NCBI GenBank assembly: GCA_020852375.1
Contig: JADZAY010000017.1
Coordinates: 1 to 35,366, forward strand
Source of the DNA: Candidatus Yanofskyibacteriota bacterium
GTDB taxonomy: Bacteria > Patescibacteriota > Minisyncoccia > 2-02-FULL-40-12 > GWA2-44-9
Reading direction: 5' to 3'
Length of the DNA: 35,366 nucleotides
Shown: one piece after another, positions 15,291 through 22,012 of the stretch
How positions within the stretch are numbered: position 1 is the first letter of the stretch
Layout: the number at the start of each line of letters is the position of its first letter
The notes under the pieces: generated by a model
What the model was told of the DNA's origin: nothing
What the model saw: only the letters and a program-made list of their open reading frames with translations
Databases searched by the model: none
Program-made: the position numbers and the translations under genes

Positions 15291-15782
15291 CTATCTCGTG
15301 CAGACGGGCCGCTCGGTGACGCCTTCTTTGACTCGGTAACGGTACTCTCTGCGCTTGCCGGTACGCTCGAGGTGTCCGTTGCGGTGCCAGGTGAAAAGCG
15401 TGCGGGCGACCCCGTGATAAAGACTTACTCCGGGGCGCCCAACGAACTCCTCTGCTTCCCCGGTGATCTCCGCTAGGCGCAAATACCGTCTCGACCGTTC
15501 CGTGAACAGGACTGCCCACACGGCTTCGGCGATGATGCCCATGGGGAGCGTGGTCTTGATGCGGACGCCGCCGACCCGATACTTGCCACGGGCCGTCCGC
15601 TCGAGCCACCTCGATCGATGCTTGGCGCTCACGAACATATGGATCGAGCCACGCGGAACACCTGGGGCGGCAGTTTGGATGTCCTTGGGGGAGAATTCGG
15701 TTCCCAGCGGAAACGCTTGGATCGCCGCGGCGATTCGCTCGTACGCTGCGTTCGGAGTGTGAACTCCGCTCTTCCGTGACAT
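15291..15782 (-). CDS. hypothetical winged-helix-like protein, 163 aa
   Basis: No family recognised. The sequence looks like two linked helix-turn-helix units: AAYERIAAAIQAFPLGTEFSPKDIQTAAPGVPRGSIHMFVS with a basic wing (RTARGKYRVGG), and then LRLAEITGEAEEFVGRPGVSLYHGVARTLFTWHRNGHLERTGKRREYRYRV. Both end in basic hairpins, which suggests nucleic-acid binding. The ATG at 15782 has GGAGGT 5 bases upstream; the ORF-track start at 15827 lies inside the promoter. It is a monocistronic unit with promoter 15800-15827 and a terminator. Regulator function is inference. Confidence 0.7.
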   Translation of the reverse strand: MSRKSGVHTPNAAYERIAAAIQAFPLGTEFSPKDIQTAAPGVPRGSIHMFVSAKHRSRWLERTARGKYRVGGVRIKTTLPMGIIAEAVWAVLFTERSRRYLRLAEITGEAEEFVGRPGVSLYHGVARTLFTWHRNGHLERTGKRREYRYRVKEGVTERPVCTR

Positions 15783-15799
15783 GCACCACCTCCAAAAAC

Positions 15800-15827
15800 A
15801 TATTAGCATGAATATTGATTTTGTCAA
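15800..15827 (-). promoter_or_regulatory. promoter for the 163-aa orphan
   Basis: Minus strand TTGACA, 16-bp spacer, TAATAT, in a locally AT-rich stretch. Confidence 0.8.
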
Positions 15828-15845
15828 TTTATCGTATGGAGCGAC

Positions 15846-15973
15846 CCGAACGCCTCGGCACCCCAGCGAGGCTTCGCGGACCGGGAGGCAGAGTCACTGC
15901 CGAGCGGGAGCGTGAGGGATGAGGCGCTCCGGACCGGGAGCGCCGAGAAACCGTCCGAGTCGGGGTGCCGAGG
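15846..15973. repeat. structured GC-rich palindromic element, copy A
   Basis: Bounded by a perfect 12-bp inverted repeat (CCTCGGCACCCC at 15853-15864, GGGGTGCCGAGG at 15962-15973). Inside are a GCGA/TCGC hairpin, CGGAC/GTCCG pairing, a GGCAG-AGTCA-CTGCC hairpin and a GGCGCTCC/GGAGCGCC hairpin, giving a branched fold. Bases 15846-15940 recur with one mismatch at 35272-35366. No ORF is supported here. It lies between a minus-strand orphan and tRNA-Lys. Confidence 0.75.
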
Positions 15974-15995
15974 TGGGAGGGAGTGATGCGACTTC

Positions 15996-16024
15996 TTGAA
16001 ACAGCTCAAAAAGAGTGGTATTCT
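15996..16024 (+). promoter_or_regulatory. promoter for tRNA-Lys and aspS
   Basis: TTGAAA, 17-bp spacer, TATTCT; predicted start near 16031, 14 bases before the tRNA. Confidence 0.75.
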
Positions 16025-16044
16025 TGGCGGGTCAATTATCATAT

Positions 16045-16117
16045 CCGCCCTTAGCTCAGCTGGTAGAGCTGCTCCCTTTTAAGGAGAAGGTCGCTGGTTC
16101 GAGTCCAGCAGGGCGGA
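16045..16117 (+). tRNA. tRNA-Lys (anticodon TTT)
   Basis: 73 nt with a perfect 7-bp acceptor stem (CCGCCCT / AGGGCGG), D arm GCTCAGCTGGTAGAGC, anticodon loop CTTTTAA giving TTT, and TpsiC arm CTGGTTCGAGTCCAG. The anticodon stem has one G.A mismatch. The 3' CCA is not encoded. A C1-G72 first pair is unusual for lysine tRNAs. aspS begins 6 bases downstream. Confidence 0.93.
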
Positions 16118-16123
16118 CACGCT

Positions 16124-17545
16124 ATGAAGGAACTCTCCATTCTCGAAGCGAAAGACCTGGCAGGAAAAGAAGTGACCCTCTACGGATGGGTTGCCAATCG
16201 GCGCGATCACGGCAAGTTGGTATTCGTCGACCTGCGCGACCGTTCCGGGATCATCCAGGTCGTGTTCGGGCCGTTCACGCCTGATTGCTACGAACAGGCG
16301 CAGACGCTTCGCAATGAGTGGGTCGTTCGCATGCGCGGGCTCGTTAAAGAGCGACCGGAAAAGATGGTAAACCCCGATATCCCGACGGGGCGCGTCGAGT
16401 TCGAGCCTCGTGAGCTGGAGATCCTGAATCGCTCGGAAACACCTCCGATGCCGCTGGATACCGAAGGGTACGAGATCGGAGAAGACACGCGGCACGAGTG
16501 GCGGTACCTTGACCTGCGGCGTGCGCGTCTTGCGCGCAACATGAAGGCACGTCACGACGGACAGCTGTTCGTTCGCAACTGGCTGTCCGAAAAAGGATTC
16601 CTCGAGATCGAGACGCCCATCTTGACGCGCAGCACACCCGAGGGCGCGCGAGATTATGTGGTTCCCAGCCGTCTCTATCCCGGAACGTTCTACGCGCTCC
16701 CACAGTCACCGCAGCAGTACAAGCAGCTTCTGATGGTCGCCGGCATGGAGCGGTATTTCCAGTTCGCGCGGTGCTTCCGTGATGAAGACACGCGGGGAGA
16801 CCGCCAGCCCGAGTTCACCCAGCTGGATATGGAGATGAGCTTTGTGGAGCGGGAGGATGTCATGGCGCTCAATGAGCAGCTCCTGATCGATCTGGTGGCG
16901 AAGCTCTATCCGCAGAAGCGCATTCAGCAGGTGCCGTTCCCGCGCATCTCATACGCGGAAGCGATGGCGAACTACGGGACCGATCGCCCCGACCTTCGTG
17001 AGGACAAGAACGATCTGAACCTCCTGGCGTTCTGCTGGGTCATCGATTTTCCGTTTTTCGAAAAGAACGAAGACTCTCCCAGCGGATGGACATTCACGCA
17101 TAATCCGTTCTCTGCGCCGAAACCGGAGCATATGGACCTTCTGCTCAAACAGGAGCGGGTGGGTGATATCCTGACTACCCAGTACGACATCGTGCTGAAC
17201 GGGTGGGAAATCGGCGGCGGTTCGATCCGCAATCACACGCCCGAGGGGCTTCGCGCGGTGTTCCGCATCATGGGCTTCGAAGAGCAGCGTATTGATGAGA
17301 ATTTTGGTCACATGCTTACCGCGCTCGCGCATGGTGCTCCGCCGCACGGCGGCATCGCGTGGGGGTGGGATCGACTGATCGCCTTGTTATACAATGAGCC
17401 GAACATTCGCGAGGTGCTCGCATTTCCGAAAACGGGCGACGCACGCGATCTCATGATGCATTCCCCGGCGCCCATCTCTTCTCGGCAGCTACGCGAACTT
17501 CACCTGTCTCCGGAAGGCGGAACACGCGCCCGTTCGGATCAGTAG
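16124..17545 (+). CDS. aspS: aspartyl-tRNA synthetase lacking the GAD domain
   Basis: This charges tRNA-Asp with aspartate using ATP. The N-terminal OB-fold anticodon-binding domain contains LYGWVANRRDHGKLVFVDLRDRSGIIQVVF. Class II motifs follow: IETPILTRSTPEGARDYVVPSR, the flipping-loop region with QSPQQYKQLLMV, motif 2 FQFARCFRDEDTRGDRQPEFTQLDMEMS, and motif 3 GAPPHGGIAWGWDRLIALL. After ANYGTDRPDLR the bacterial ~120-residue GAD insertion is missing, so the length is 473 aa instead of ~590. Whether it also charges tRNA-Asn cannot be told here. The ATG is 6 nt after tRNA-Lys with no ribosome site. dacA follows after 11 bases. Confidence 0.95.
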   Translation: MKELSILEAKDLAGKEVTLYGWVANRRDHGKLVFVDLRDRSGIIQVVFGPFTPDCYEQAQTLRNEWVVRMRGLVKERPEKMVNPDIPTGRVEFEPRELEILNRSETPPMPLDTEGYEIGEDTRHEWRYLDLRRARLARNMKARHDGQLFVRNWLSEKGFLEIETPILTRSTPEGARDYVVPSRLYPGTFYALPQSPQQYKQLLMVAGMERYFQFARCFRDEDTRGDRQPEFTQLDMEMSFVEREDVMALNEQLLIDLVAKLYPQKRIQQVPFPRISYAEAMANYGTDRPDLREDKNDLNLLAFCWVIDFPFFEKNEDSPSGWTFTHNPFSAPKPEHMDLLLKQERVGDILTTQYDIVLNGWEIGGGSIRNHTPEGLRAVFRIMGFEEQRIDENFGHMLTALAHGAPPHGGIAWGWDRLIALLYNEPNIREVLAFPKTGDARDLMMHSPAPISSRQLRELHLSPEGGTRARSDQ

Positions 17546-17556
17546 CACTGCCTTCT

Positions 17557-18495
17557 ATGCGCCGGGTTCTCCTGATACCAATACTGATATTGGCCGGACT
17601 GGCGGTATTCAGTTTTTCGGTCCGCCCGTCACCGAAACCCAGCACCTCGCCGTTCATTGTGGGGGCCACTCCGGCAATACGCTCTGCGCAGGCGTTCCTA
17701 CTCCCGGCGGCGAATCCGGGATACGCCCCCGTTCGCGATACGAATGTTCCCGAGCCGGTCCTCGACGCGAATGCGGCACTGTTAGTGCATCTTGATTCAG
17801 GAAAGGTGCTCTACGAAAAGCGTTCCAGTCTGCAGATGCCGATCGCATCGCTGACGAAGCTGCTTTCTGCGTTAGTGGCGACAGATCTATTTGATGCGAA
17901 CGAGGTCGTCACGGTCGCATCCGGCTCGGTTCGCGTCGACGGACAGAAGCAGACGCTCTATGAGGGAGAGCGGCTAATGGTGCGCGATCTGCTCAGTATG
18001 ATGCTGGTCGAGTCAAGCAACGACGCGGCGTATGCGCTTGCGGCCTATGCGCGCGAACGGCAGATCGATTTTGTCTCCGAAATGAATCGGCGAGCATACA
18101 CGCTCGGAATGGAATCCTGTGCGTTCAAGGATCCTGCCGGCCTCGATGACACCGCAACATGTGATGCGAACGACCTCTTGCGTTTGGTTCGCGCGGTCAT
18201 GCGACAGGCACCGAGCCTGCTTCCGATCACAACGCATTCGCAGTTGGAGATCCGCTCCGCGGACGGCAAGATGTTGCACGAGGTGAAGAATACGAACGAA
18301 CTGCTCGGCACGATCAGTGGTGTGTTAGGCGGGAAAACGGGGTATACCGACGGTGCGCTGGGGTGCCTGATCTTGGTGGTGAAATTGCCGGGCAAAAGTG
18401 ATACACTGGTCTCGATCGTCCTCGGTTCCCGTGCTCGCTTCACCGACACACAGGCGCTCGTGGCCTGGGCCGAGCGCGGGTATCAGTGGCAATAA
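17557..18495 (+). CDS. dacA: D-alanyl-D-alanine carboxypeptidase (PBP5/DacA type)
   Basis: A secreted serine peptidase that trims the terminal D-Ala of peptidoglycan stem peptides. It has an N-terminal hydrophobic signal or anchor (VLLIPILILAGLAVFSF) and the three penicillin-binding motifs: SLTK (Ser98-Lys101), SSN (153-155) and KTG (260-262). At 312 aa it carries the catalytic domain but little of the C-terminal domain and amphipathic helix of E. coli PBP5. It lies between aspS and mraY with gaps of 11 and 9 bases, clearly one operon. The bases before the ATG (CTGCCTTCT) hold no Shine-Dalgarno. Confidence 0.92.
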   Translation: MRRVLLIPILILAGLAVFSFSVRPSPKPSTSPFIVGATPAIRSAQAFLLPAANPGYAPVRDTNVPEPVLDANAALLVHLDSGKVLYEKRSSLQMPIASLTKLLSALVATDLFDANEVVTVASGSVRVDGQKQTLYEGERLMVRDLLSMMLVESSNDAAYALAAYARERQIDFVSEMNRRAYTLGMESCAFKDPAGLDDTATCDANDLLRLVRAVMRQAPSLLPITTHSQLEIRSADGKMLHEVKNTNELLGTISGVLGGKTGYTDGALGCLILVVKLPGKSDTLVSIVLGSRARFTDTQALVAWAERGYQWQ

Positions 18496-18504
18496 CGCCT
18501 TCTC

Positions 18505-19602
18505 ATGACGGAAGCATTCACCATATTCAACGTTGTCCGCATTCTCGTGGTGGCCACCATCTCGTTCTTTGCGGCGGTACTCTTGGAGCCGTTGTGGGTG
18601 CGCGTATTGCGGACCTATTTTGCGCGAGGCAAGGAGATCGTGAAGGAGGGAGCCCCGGTGTTCAACGCATTGCACAAGAAGAAGGAGGGAACTCCGACGA
18701 TGGGAGGATTCATCGTGTGGGGGACCGTCGCCATGCTCACGCTGATATTCTGGGTGCTCCACGGGACCGTCGACGGATTCTGGAGTAGGGTGAACTGGCT
18801 GGTTCGCTCGGAAACCTACTTGCCGCTCGCCTTTCTGATCGTCGCCGGCTTGGTGGGCATGACAGATGATCTGCTCGGCATCTTTCGGCGTCGTGGATTC
18901 AGTATCAAAATGCGCACGCTCATGTACACCGTCGTCGCCGCGGTCGGCGGATGGTGGTTCGTGGTGAAGCTCGGGCGCGATGCGTTGAACATCCCGTTCT
19001 TCGGAGATGTGGTCATCGGGCCGGTGTGGTACTTCCTCCTCTTCGTGTTCGTGATGGTTGCCACCAGCTTTTCCGCCGATATTACCGATGGGCTGGACGG
19101 ATTGAGCGGGGGAACGTTCCTAACCATTTTTGCTGCCCTGGGTGCCATTGCGTTCGACCAGGGGAAGATGGACCTCGTCACATTCATTGCGGCAATTGAA
19201 GGCGCCCTCGTGGCGTTTTTGTGGTTCAACATTTACCCCGCGAAGTTCTTTATGGGAGATACGGGGGTCATGGCACTCGGATTCGTTGCAGGATCTACGG
19301 CGCTCCTGCTCAATGTCCCGTTGCTGCTTCCGCTGATCGGTGTCGTGTTTGTGATCGAATCCCTCTCGGACATCATTCAGGTCGGTTCGAAGAAGCTTCG
19401 GGGGAAGAAGGTTTTCATTTCCGCCCCGATCCACCACCATTTCGAAGCGCTGGGATGGCATGAAACACAGATCACGATGCGCTTTTGGATGATCGGTGCC
19501 ATTGGCGCCATGACGGGGCTCGCGCTCTTCCTCGCCGACTCGAAACTCCCGCCGCTCAACGGGCACGTGCTCAACGAACTCGTACAGACCATTTTTCGGT
19601 AA
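18505..19602 (+). CDS. mraY: phospho-N-acetylmuramoyl-pentapeptide transferase
   Basis: MraY transfers phospho-MurNAc-pentapeptide to undecaprenyl phosphate, making lipid I at the membrane. The 365-aa protein has about ten membrane helices. Diagnostic sequence includes KKKEGTPTMGGFIVWG near the N-terminus, DDLLGIFRRRGFSIKMRTLM, SADITDGLDGLSGG, FFMGDTGVMALGF, and the histidine motif APIHHHFEALGWHETQITMRFW. All are as expected, so it should be active. The start is the ATG nine bases after dacA. A minus-strand orphan and its terminator converge on its 3' end, separating it from ftsW. Confidence 0.96.
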   Translation: MTEAFTIFNVVRILVVATISFFAAVLLEPLWVRVLRTYFARGKEIVKEGAPVFNALHKKKEGTPTMGGFIVWGTVAMLTLIFWVLHGTVDGFWSRVNWLVRSETYLPLAFLIVAGLVGMTDDLLGIFRRRGFSIKMRTLMYTVVAAVGGWWFVVKLGRDALNIPFFGDVVIGPVWYFLLFVFVMVATSFSADITDGLDGLSGGTFLTIFAALGAIAFDQGKMDLVTFIAAIEGALVAFLWFNIYPAKFFMGDTGVMALGFVAGSTALLLNVPLLLPLIGVVFVIESLSDIIQVGSKKLRGKKVFISAPIHHHFEALGWHETQITMRFWMIGAIGAMTGLALFLADSKLPPLNGHVLNELVQTIFR

Positions 19603-19636
19603 GAAAAATCCCCATATCCTGATGGGGATATGGGGC
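19603..19636 (-). terminator. intrinsic terminator of the 162-aa orphan
   Basis: 10-bp stem CCCCATATCC / GGATATGGGG with the T tract (ATTTTTCTT) on the minus strand; directly after mraY on the other strand. Confidence 0.8.
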
Positions 19637-19641
19637 TGCGG

Positions 19642-20130
19642 TCACGCAACGGATCGCGGTTCGGCGCTTCCCCCGATCATCGGGGCGATGCGTCCGCACT
19701 CCTTTACTGCCCAGATGAGGCAGGCGAGCCGGTACTCCAGCTCGGCGTAGTCGTTCGACAGGTCGTCGTCGAGGACGAGGAGTGGCGTCAGCGTCTCGCG
19801 GAGCTTTCCGTCGAAGTCGTCGAGCGTTTCGAGGGTTGCCGTCCCGGCAACCAGCTTTGGCCGGTAGTACTCCACGACGTCGAGCGCTTTTTGGTTCGCG
19901 CACATTGCAAGCGCATGCGCGTCGAACGAAAGCGCATGCATCTCCTCGTGGATGCCCTGCCGGACGGCATCGAGGAGCTCTTCGGCCGGGGTGTCCGGGC
20001 GCAGGTGCTCCGGTCCGATGTGGAGCTGTCGTCCGAGCCGGCGAAGCCGGCGGATGGGATCATCCTTTCGGAAGGCGAGCACCATGAGGAATGCGGCAGC
20101 GACGATGGCGATGATGCCGATGTGCTCCAT
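19642..20130 (-). CDS. membrane-anchored hypothetical protein, 162 aa
   Basis: Starts with one hydrophobic helix (IGIIAIVAAAFLMVLAF), then a basic stop-transfer (RKDDPIRRLRRLGRQ) and a ~125-residue soluble, mostly helical domain (AEELLDAVRQGIHEEMHALSFDAHALAMCANQKALDVVEYY). No family recognised. I use the ATG at 20130, five bases after GGAGGT; the ORF-track start lies within the ribosome site. Its promoter overlaps the upstream region of divergent ftsW, and its terminator meets mraY. Sitting between mraY and ftsW it could be linked to cell-wall synthesis, but that rests on position alone. Confidence 0.72.
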   Translation of the reverse strand: MEHIGIIAIVAAAFLMVLAFRKDDPIRRLRRLGRQLHIGPEHLRPDTPAEELLDAVRQGIHEEMHALSFDAHALAMCANQKALDVVEYYRPKLVAGTATLETLDDFDGKLRETLTPLLVLDDDLSNDYAELEYRLACLIWAVKECGRIAPMIGGSAEPRSVA

Positions 20131-20147
20131 AGGCACCTCCGAATCAT

Positions 20148-20175
20148 ATTATACATCATTTTTAGTTCTTTGCAA
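20148..20175 (-). promoter_or_regulatory. promoter for the 162-aa orphan
   Basis: Minus strand TTGCAA, 16-bp spacer, perfect TATAAT; divergent from ftsW. Confidence 0.7.
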
Positions 20176-20200
20176 TGTTCGGTGCGCATCGATTTCGCGG

Positions 20201-20206
20201 TACACT
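20201..20206 (+). promoter_or_regulatory. -10 box for ftsW
   Basis: TACACT ends 9 bases before the ATG, so the mRNA would have almost no leader. No good -35 is seen. Confidence 0.45.
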
Positions 20207-20215
20207 AAAGAGGAT

Positions 20216-21295
20216 ATGGCGCGGAAATTGTTCTGGTTGATCGTCGTGATGCTCGGTTTCGGACTGATCGTATTGTCGTCCGCGAGTGTCGTGCAGGCGC
20301 AAAAGCAATTTGGTTCGTCGAGCTATTACTGGCGACACCAGCTGATATTCGGTATTTTGCCCGGTCTGGCGATGCTGTGGCTTCTCTGGCGGGTCGACTA
20401 TCGGCGGTGGCGGTCGTTCGCATTGCCAGGGCTTTTTTGCGCGCTGGTGCTGATGATCCTGGTGTTCGTTCCGTCCTTCGGGGTTCACCTGAAAGGCGCG
20501 ACGAGCTGGCTGAGTCTTGGTGTGTTCACATTCCAGCCGGCGGAGGTGCTGAAGCTTGCGCTGGTGGTGTATCTTGCCGCGTGGCTGGGCGAACGAGGGG
20601 ATCGACTCAAGCATGTTCGATTCGGACTCGTGCCGTTCGTGCTAGTCATGGGATTCGTCGCGGTGCTCCTCTTGTTGCAGCCAGACTTGGGAACGCTCGG
20701 CATCGTCAGCCTCCTCTCGGGGGGTATGTATTTCATTGCTGGTGCGCCATTGAAGCAGGTGTTTGGCGTTGTCGCCGCAGTGGTGATCCTCATGGGCGGT
20801 ATGGCGGCGTTGTCGCCGGAGCGATGGAGCCGCATTACGACGGTATTCAACCCGGGAGCCGATATGCGTGGCGCCGGCTGGCAGCTGAACCAGTCGCTCA
20901 TCGCCATCGGGTCCGGTGGCATGTGGGGTGTTGGCCTGGGACAGAGCACGCAGAAGCTGTACGGGTTCATTCCCGAGCCGATCGGTGACTCGATATTCGC
21001 GGTGCTTGTCGAGGAGCTGGGATGGGCTGGCGGCATGTTCACTATTTCCCTCTTTGCGATTTTCGCCATCATGATGACCCAGATTGCGCGCCGGGCGCGC
21101 GACGGGTTCGGCTCCCTGCTCGTACTGGGGATGTGTTTGTGGGTTATGATACAGGCGACCGTGAACATGGCAGCGGTGACGGGTCTCGGGCCGCTGACGG
21201 GTATCCCATTGCCGTTCATCAGTTACGGCGGCACCTCAATGGTTGCGATGCTCGCCGGACTTGGCATTGTGCTGAACGTTGCCGAGCGTACATAG
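20216..21295 (+). CDS. ftsW: FtsW/RodA/SpoVE-family peptidoglycan glycosyltransferase
   Basis: SEDS-family polymerase that links lipid II into glycan strands. About ten membrane helices; signatures GLIVLSSAS in the first helix, YYWRHQLIFG, LQPDLGTLGIV with the conserved aspartate, YGFIPEPIGDSIFAVLVEELGW, and the C-terminal PLPFISYGGTSMVAMLAGLGIVLNV, which is the FtsW-type ending. I use the ATG at 20216; the ORF-track extension to 19952 is antisense to the neighbouring orphan. 359 aa is a normal length. No penicillin-binding partner is adjacent, so division (FtsW) versus elongation (RodA) is judged from sequence only. Confidence 0.9.
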   Translation: MARKLFWLIVVMLGFGLIVLSSASVVQAQKQFGSSSYYWRHQLIFGILPGLAMLWLLWRVDYRRWRSFALPGLFCALVLMILVFVPSFGVHLKGATSWLSLGVFTFQPAEVLKLALVVYLAAWLGERGDRLKHVRFGLVPFVLVMGFVAVLLLLQPDLGTLGIVSLLSGGMYFIAGAPLKQVFGVVAAVVILMGGMAALSPERWSRITTVFNPGADMRGAGWQLNQSLIAIGSGGMWGVGLGQSTQKLYGFIPEPIGDSIFAVLVEELGWAGGMFTISLFAIFAIMMTQIARRARDGFGSLLVLGMCLWVMIQATVNMAAVTGLGPLTGIPLPFISYGGTSMVAMLAGLGIVLNVAERT

Positions 21296-21316
21296 AAAAG
21301 CGCCCCGAGGGGGCGC
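21295..21316 (-). terminator. intrinsic terminator of the 80-aa orphan
   Basis: GCGCCCC/GGGGCGC stem with a 3-nt loop, then TTTTC on the minus strand. Confidence 0.7.
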
Positions 21317-21329
21317 ATGGTTGCCTGAG

Positions 21330-21572
21330 TTAGAGCACGGAACTTCCGATACTCTCTGCGATCCGGCGCGCAAAGGCGATGGCAGCTCGTCTGTCGAACG
21401 CCGCCGGGATGCGGATGGGTCGGATCGACCACAGCCGCTTAACGCTTGGGCGAGCGCGCAACGCGCGCTCGGCTATCGGTCGAGACGGCGCCGAGACGAT
21501 GTGGTTGGTGATGCGCACGATGCCTCGGTATTCGCTTTCGATCTGGGCGGCGTACAGTCGCTGTTTTGCCAT
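21330..21572 (-). CDS. hypothetical basic protein, 80 aa
   Basis: Unrecognised, strongly basic (many Arg: RPIAERALRARPSVKRLW, FDRRAAIAFARRIAES). A short strand-like start (QIESEYRGIVRITNHIV) precedes Arg-rich helices, so nucleic-acid binding is possible but unproven. ATG at 21572 has AGGAGG four bases upstream; the longer ORF-track start is rejected for that reason. Promoter 21608-21636 and a hairpin terminator make it a complete single-gene unit. It lies directly downstream of the 6S-like RNA unit on the same strand. Confidence 0.68.
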   Translation of the reverse strand: MAKQRLYAAQIESEYRGIVRITNHIVSAPSRPIAERALRARPSVKRLWSIRPIRIPAAFDRRAAIAFARRIAESIGSSVL

Positions 21573-21607
21573 GAGTCCTCCTGAGGCGGTGATGGGTGCT
21601 AGGCCAT

Positions 21608-21636
21608 GGAATACCATGGCGGTCGTGCGGCGACAA
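21608..21636 (-). promoter_or_regulatory. promoter for the 80-aa orphan
   Basis: Minus strand TTGTCG, 17-bp spacer, TATTCC. Confidence 0.55.
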
Positions 21637-21651
21637 GGGGCGCGCGCGTAT

Positions 21652-21829
21652 GAAAAAGGCCCGACCTGTGCAAGCGTCGGGCCCCTGAGGGGGCGGCTCC
21701 CATTTTGTCCCTGCGGACGAAGTGGTCATCGCGCTGGTCTGTGCCACGGGCCGTCGGGGCCCGCTGCGCGATATGCAGGGAAGTCAGTGGCATGGTTCCG
21801 GGCCCTCAATCCGGGCCACCCACCGCACT
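21652..21829 (-). ncRNA. candidate 6S-like small RNA, ~178 nt
   Basis: A complete minus-strand unit with no convincing ORF: a promoter (21836-21865), then ~178 nt, then a strong terminator. By eye it folds as one long rod: closing pairs GGCCC..TTGAGGG with CCCTCAG..GGGCC; a large unpaired middle (about 21 nt on the 5' side, 16 on the 3' side); then TCCCTGC/GCAGGGA, ATCGCG/CGCGAT and CGGGCC/GGCCCG to a short loop. Size and shape fit 6S RNA, which binds RNA polymerase as an open-promoter mimic. Sequence alone does not prove it. Terminator pairing overlaps part of the closing stem. Confidence 0.5.
21653..21683 (-). terminator. terminator of the small RNA
   Basis: GGCCCGAC / GTCGGGCC stem with a 10-nt loop and five T residues on the minus strand. 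Confidence 0.85.
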
Positions 21830-21835
21830 GGAGAC

Positions 21836-21865
21836 ATGGTAGCATAAAAAGCACCAATGTGTCAA
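21836..21865 (-). promoter_or_regulatory. promoter of the small RNA
   Basis: Minus strand perfect TTGACA, 18-bp spacer, TACCAT. Confidence 0.65.
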
Positions 21866-21889
21866 TAGACCCCCGTTGCGGGGCGTCCG

Positions 21890-21898
21890 TGCTATACT
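21890..21898 (+). promoter_or_regulatory. extended -10 promoter for the leader ORF and femAB-like gene
   Basis: TGCTATACT, exact TGnTATACT. The ATG of the leader ORF is 7 nt after the box, so it should be the first codon of a leaderless RNA. A CCCCG-TTG-CGGGG hairpin lies just upstream. Confidence 0.7.
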
Positions 21899-21904
21899 GG
21901 CCTT

Positions 21905-22006
21905 ATGGATCCCGTTAGAAACGAACTGGCAGTGCCTTTCACTGTAACAACCGAACGTGCGCGTGTCCTCGCAGTGTGCATGGGCATGTTGCCTCGTCGC
22001 TTCTAA
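21905..22006 (+). CDS. leader peptide ORF, 33 aa
   Basis: Too short for the ORF track. ATG GAT CCC through TAA encodes MDPVRNELAVPFTVTTERAR followed by 13 residues ending LPRRF. Its ATG lies at the transcription start predicted from the extended -10, and its stop is four bases before the femAB-like ATG, so a ribosome finishing here sits on the next start codon. The first codons and the last codons form a perfect 12-bp inverted repeat. Translation of this ORF would therefore open or close access to the femAB-like start. Whether the peptide itself matters is unknown, and it could be a chance ORF. Confidence 0.5.
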   Translation: MDPVRNELAVPFTVTTERARVLAVCMGMLPRRF

Positions 22007-22012
22007 CGGGAT
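21909..22012 (+). promoter_or_regulatory. inverted repeat enclosing the leader ORF and the femAB-like start codon
   Basis: ATCCCGTTAGAA (21909-21920) is the exact reverse complement of TTCTAACGGGAT (22001-22012), extended after one mismatch by three more pairs. The 3' arm covers the leader ORF's stop and two bases of the femAB-like ATG. In RNA this would hide that start codon unless a ribosome unwinds the leader. Confidence 0.6.

Noticed and set aside
15846-15973. Integron attC site or retron-type element
   Set aside because: No integrase, reverse transcriptase or cassette array is in the window, and the core sites of attC were not seen.
16124-17545. aspS as a truncated, non-functional gene because of its 473-aa length
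   Set aside because: Class II motifs 1-3 are intact and the missing part is exactly the internal GAD insertion, so it is a compact form.
21599-21793. 64-aa minus-strand ORF within the small RNA unit
   Set aside because: It has no ribosome site and runs through the strong terminator at 21653-21683, so it could not be translated as drawn.
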